Source: Pseudomonas bubulae
GTDB lineage: Bacteria > Pseudomonadota > Gammaproteobacteria > Pseudomonadales > Pseudomonadaceae
NCBI RefSeq assembly: GCF_900618535.1
Contig: NZ_UYJA01000005.1
Span: forward strand, 124,001 to 188,000
Length of the DNA stretch: 64,000 bases
Direction of reading: 5' to 3'
The stretch's first letter is position 1. The number at the start of each line of letters is the position of its first letter. A model generated the notes under the pieces. The model saw only the letters and a program-made list of their open reading frames with translations, was not told where the DNA came from and made no database searches. Made by a program: the position numbers and the translations under genes. Positions 63,151 through 64,000 of this stretch are shown in pieces.

Positions 63151-64000
63151 CGGCGGGTCGTCAAACAGATTCAGCTTCTGCCGTTCTTCATGCATCGGCA
63201 GTGGCTGTTTGTCGGCGGGCAGCTTGATCGGGTCAACTGGCGCCTTGGGCAGTTCCTGGGGCTTGACTGACTCCGCACCCTGCTCGCCTTCAATCGCCTG
63301 CTGGGCCTTTTTGTTCAGCACCACAATGTCGATACGACGGTTGACCGGATTATTGGGGTTAGCCGTGTCGAACAGCACTGACGAGGCATAACCCACCACC
63401 CGCGCAATCTGCCCTTCCGGGTAGCTGCCCGCCACCAGTGCACGCCGCGCAGCATTGGCACGGTTGGCCGACAACTCCCAATTGCCGTAATCACCGCCCC
63501 CCGCATAAGGCATGGCATCGGTGTGGCCGCTGATACTGACCTTGTTGGGTACTGCCTTGATGGTGTCGGCCATGGCCAGCAAAATATCTTCGAAGTACGG
63601 TTTGAGCCTTGCACTGCCCACATCAAACATCGGCCGGTTTGCGGCATCCATGATCTGGATACGCAGGCCGTCCGGGGTTATTTCAAACAGCAACTGATCC
63701 TTGAACTTGCGCAGCTGCGGGTTTTCTTCGACCTTGTTCTGCAACTCCTGCAACAGCAGTTCGAGGCGCTCTTTCTCGACCTGCTCGGCCATGCTTTCAA
63801 CCTGCTCGGCATCTACCTTGATCTTGTCGGGCTGGGGCTGCAGTTTTTCTTCAGGGTTGAGGGTGTTGTCCGGCGCCAAGGCCGGAGTGCCGCCCAGGTC
63901 GATGACGTAGGGCGTGCCGCTTTCGCTGAATCCGATCGGATCTTTGAAATAACCACCAATGGCGATCTTTTGCTCGGGCGTGGCCGCCGTCATCAGCCAC
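63139..64000 (-). CDS. motB: flagellar motor stator protein MotB (5' end outside window)
   Basis: The C-terminal 287 or so codons of MotB. The reading frame is open to the window edge, with codons for Trp-Leu before the first internal Met. This fits the end of the membrane helix (LWLMTAATPEQ). The start, cytoplasmic tail and plug-forming Asp lie outside. The visible part contains the plug/linker (about 10-110) and the OmpA-like peptidoglycan-binding domain (RIQIMDAANRPMFDVGSARLKPYFE, NWELSANRANAARR). It anchors the proton-driven stator to the cell wall. Confidence 0.95.
   Translation of the reverse strand, partial: WLMTAATPEQKIAIGGYFKDPIGFSESGTPYVIDLGGTPALAPDNTLNPEEKLQPQPDKIKVDAEQVESMAEQVEKERLELLLQELQNKVEENPQLRKFKDQLLFEITPDGLRIQIMDAANRPMFDVGSARLKPYFEDILLAMADTIKAVPNKVSISGHTDAMPYAGGGDYGNWELSANRANAARRALVAGSYPEGQIARVVGYASSVLFDTANPNNPVNRRIDIVVLNKKAQQAIEGEQGAESVKPQELPKAPVDPIKLPADKQPLPMHEERQKLNLFDDPPPSP

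Overview
The window is a chromosomal segment of a Pseudomonas species, probably of the fluorescens/putida lineage. The evidence is GC-rich coding sequence, Pseudomonas-type gene orders (desT-ureE-ureF-ureG; rpsF-rpsR-DUF2232-rplI-dnaB; nnrD-tsaE-amiB-mutL-miaA-hfq-hflX-hflK-hflC; orn next to rsgA and motB), an azurin gene, and many intergenic Pseudomonas REP doublets. No phage, transposase, integrase or CRISPR array was seen. All main genes look intact; motB runs off the right edge.

Layout. 0-11 kb: PsiF-like protein, AraC regulator divergent from a DMT exporter, AsmA-like protein, small repeat protein, desT, ureEFG (urease accessory genes without ureABCD here), AGE-family epimerase, a CDF-type transporter with an altered metal site, and an SDR dehydrogenase. 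10.8-11.6 kb: a gene-free stretch with three tandem doublets of DnaA-box-like sequence. 11.6-16.8 kb: branched-chain amino-acid importer braC-DEFG behind an exact-consensus sigma-54 promoter. 17-21 kb: amaA/amaB (pipecolate to 2-aminoadipate) with the divergent LysR gene amaR. 21-25 kb: pncB and nadE (NAD salvage), a short DUF1338 protein, and azurin. 25-36 kb: a charged 66-residue protein, YgiQ radical SAM protein, dnaB, the ribosomal protein operon, rlmB-rnr, and two tandem tRNA-Leu(CAG) units.

36.5-47 kb is the most accessory-looking part. An ECF sigma factor, FecR-like regulator, FecA-like TonB receptor and di-haem cytochrome c peroxidase form one overlapping unit. A ferric-iron binding protein and permease without an ATPase follow, then a chemoreceptor. 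This block separates tRNA-Leu from purA. 47-64 kb is housekeeping: hisZ-purA, then the long hfq superoperon (nnrD to hflC), queG, a TRIC-type membrane protein, orn, rsgA and motB.

Common themes are nitrogen and amino-acid use (ure, bra, ama), iron or metal acquisition, and RNA metabolism (Hfq, RNase R, oligoribonuclease, RlmB, MiaA, QueG). The strongest candidates for something undescribed are the DnaA-box-like doublets with a fixed 12-bp period (three at 11.0-11.4 kb, one at 25.55 kb) and the sigma/FecR/receptor/peroxidase cassette. Comparisons with PAO1 and KT2440 gene order are from memory and were not computed.
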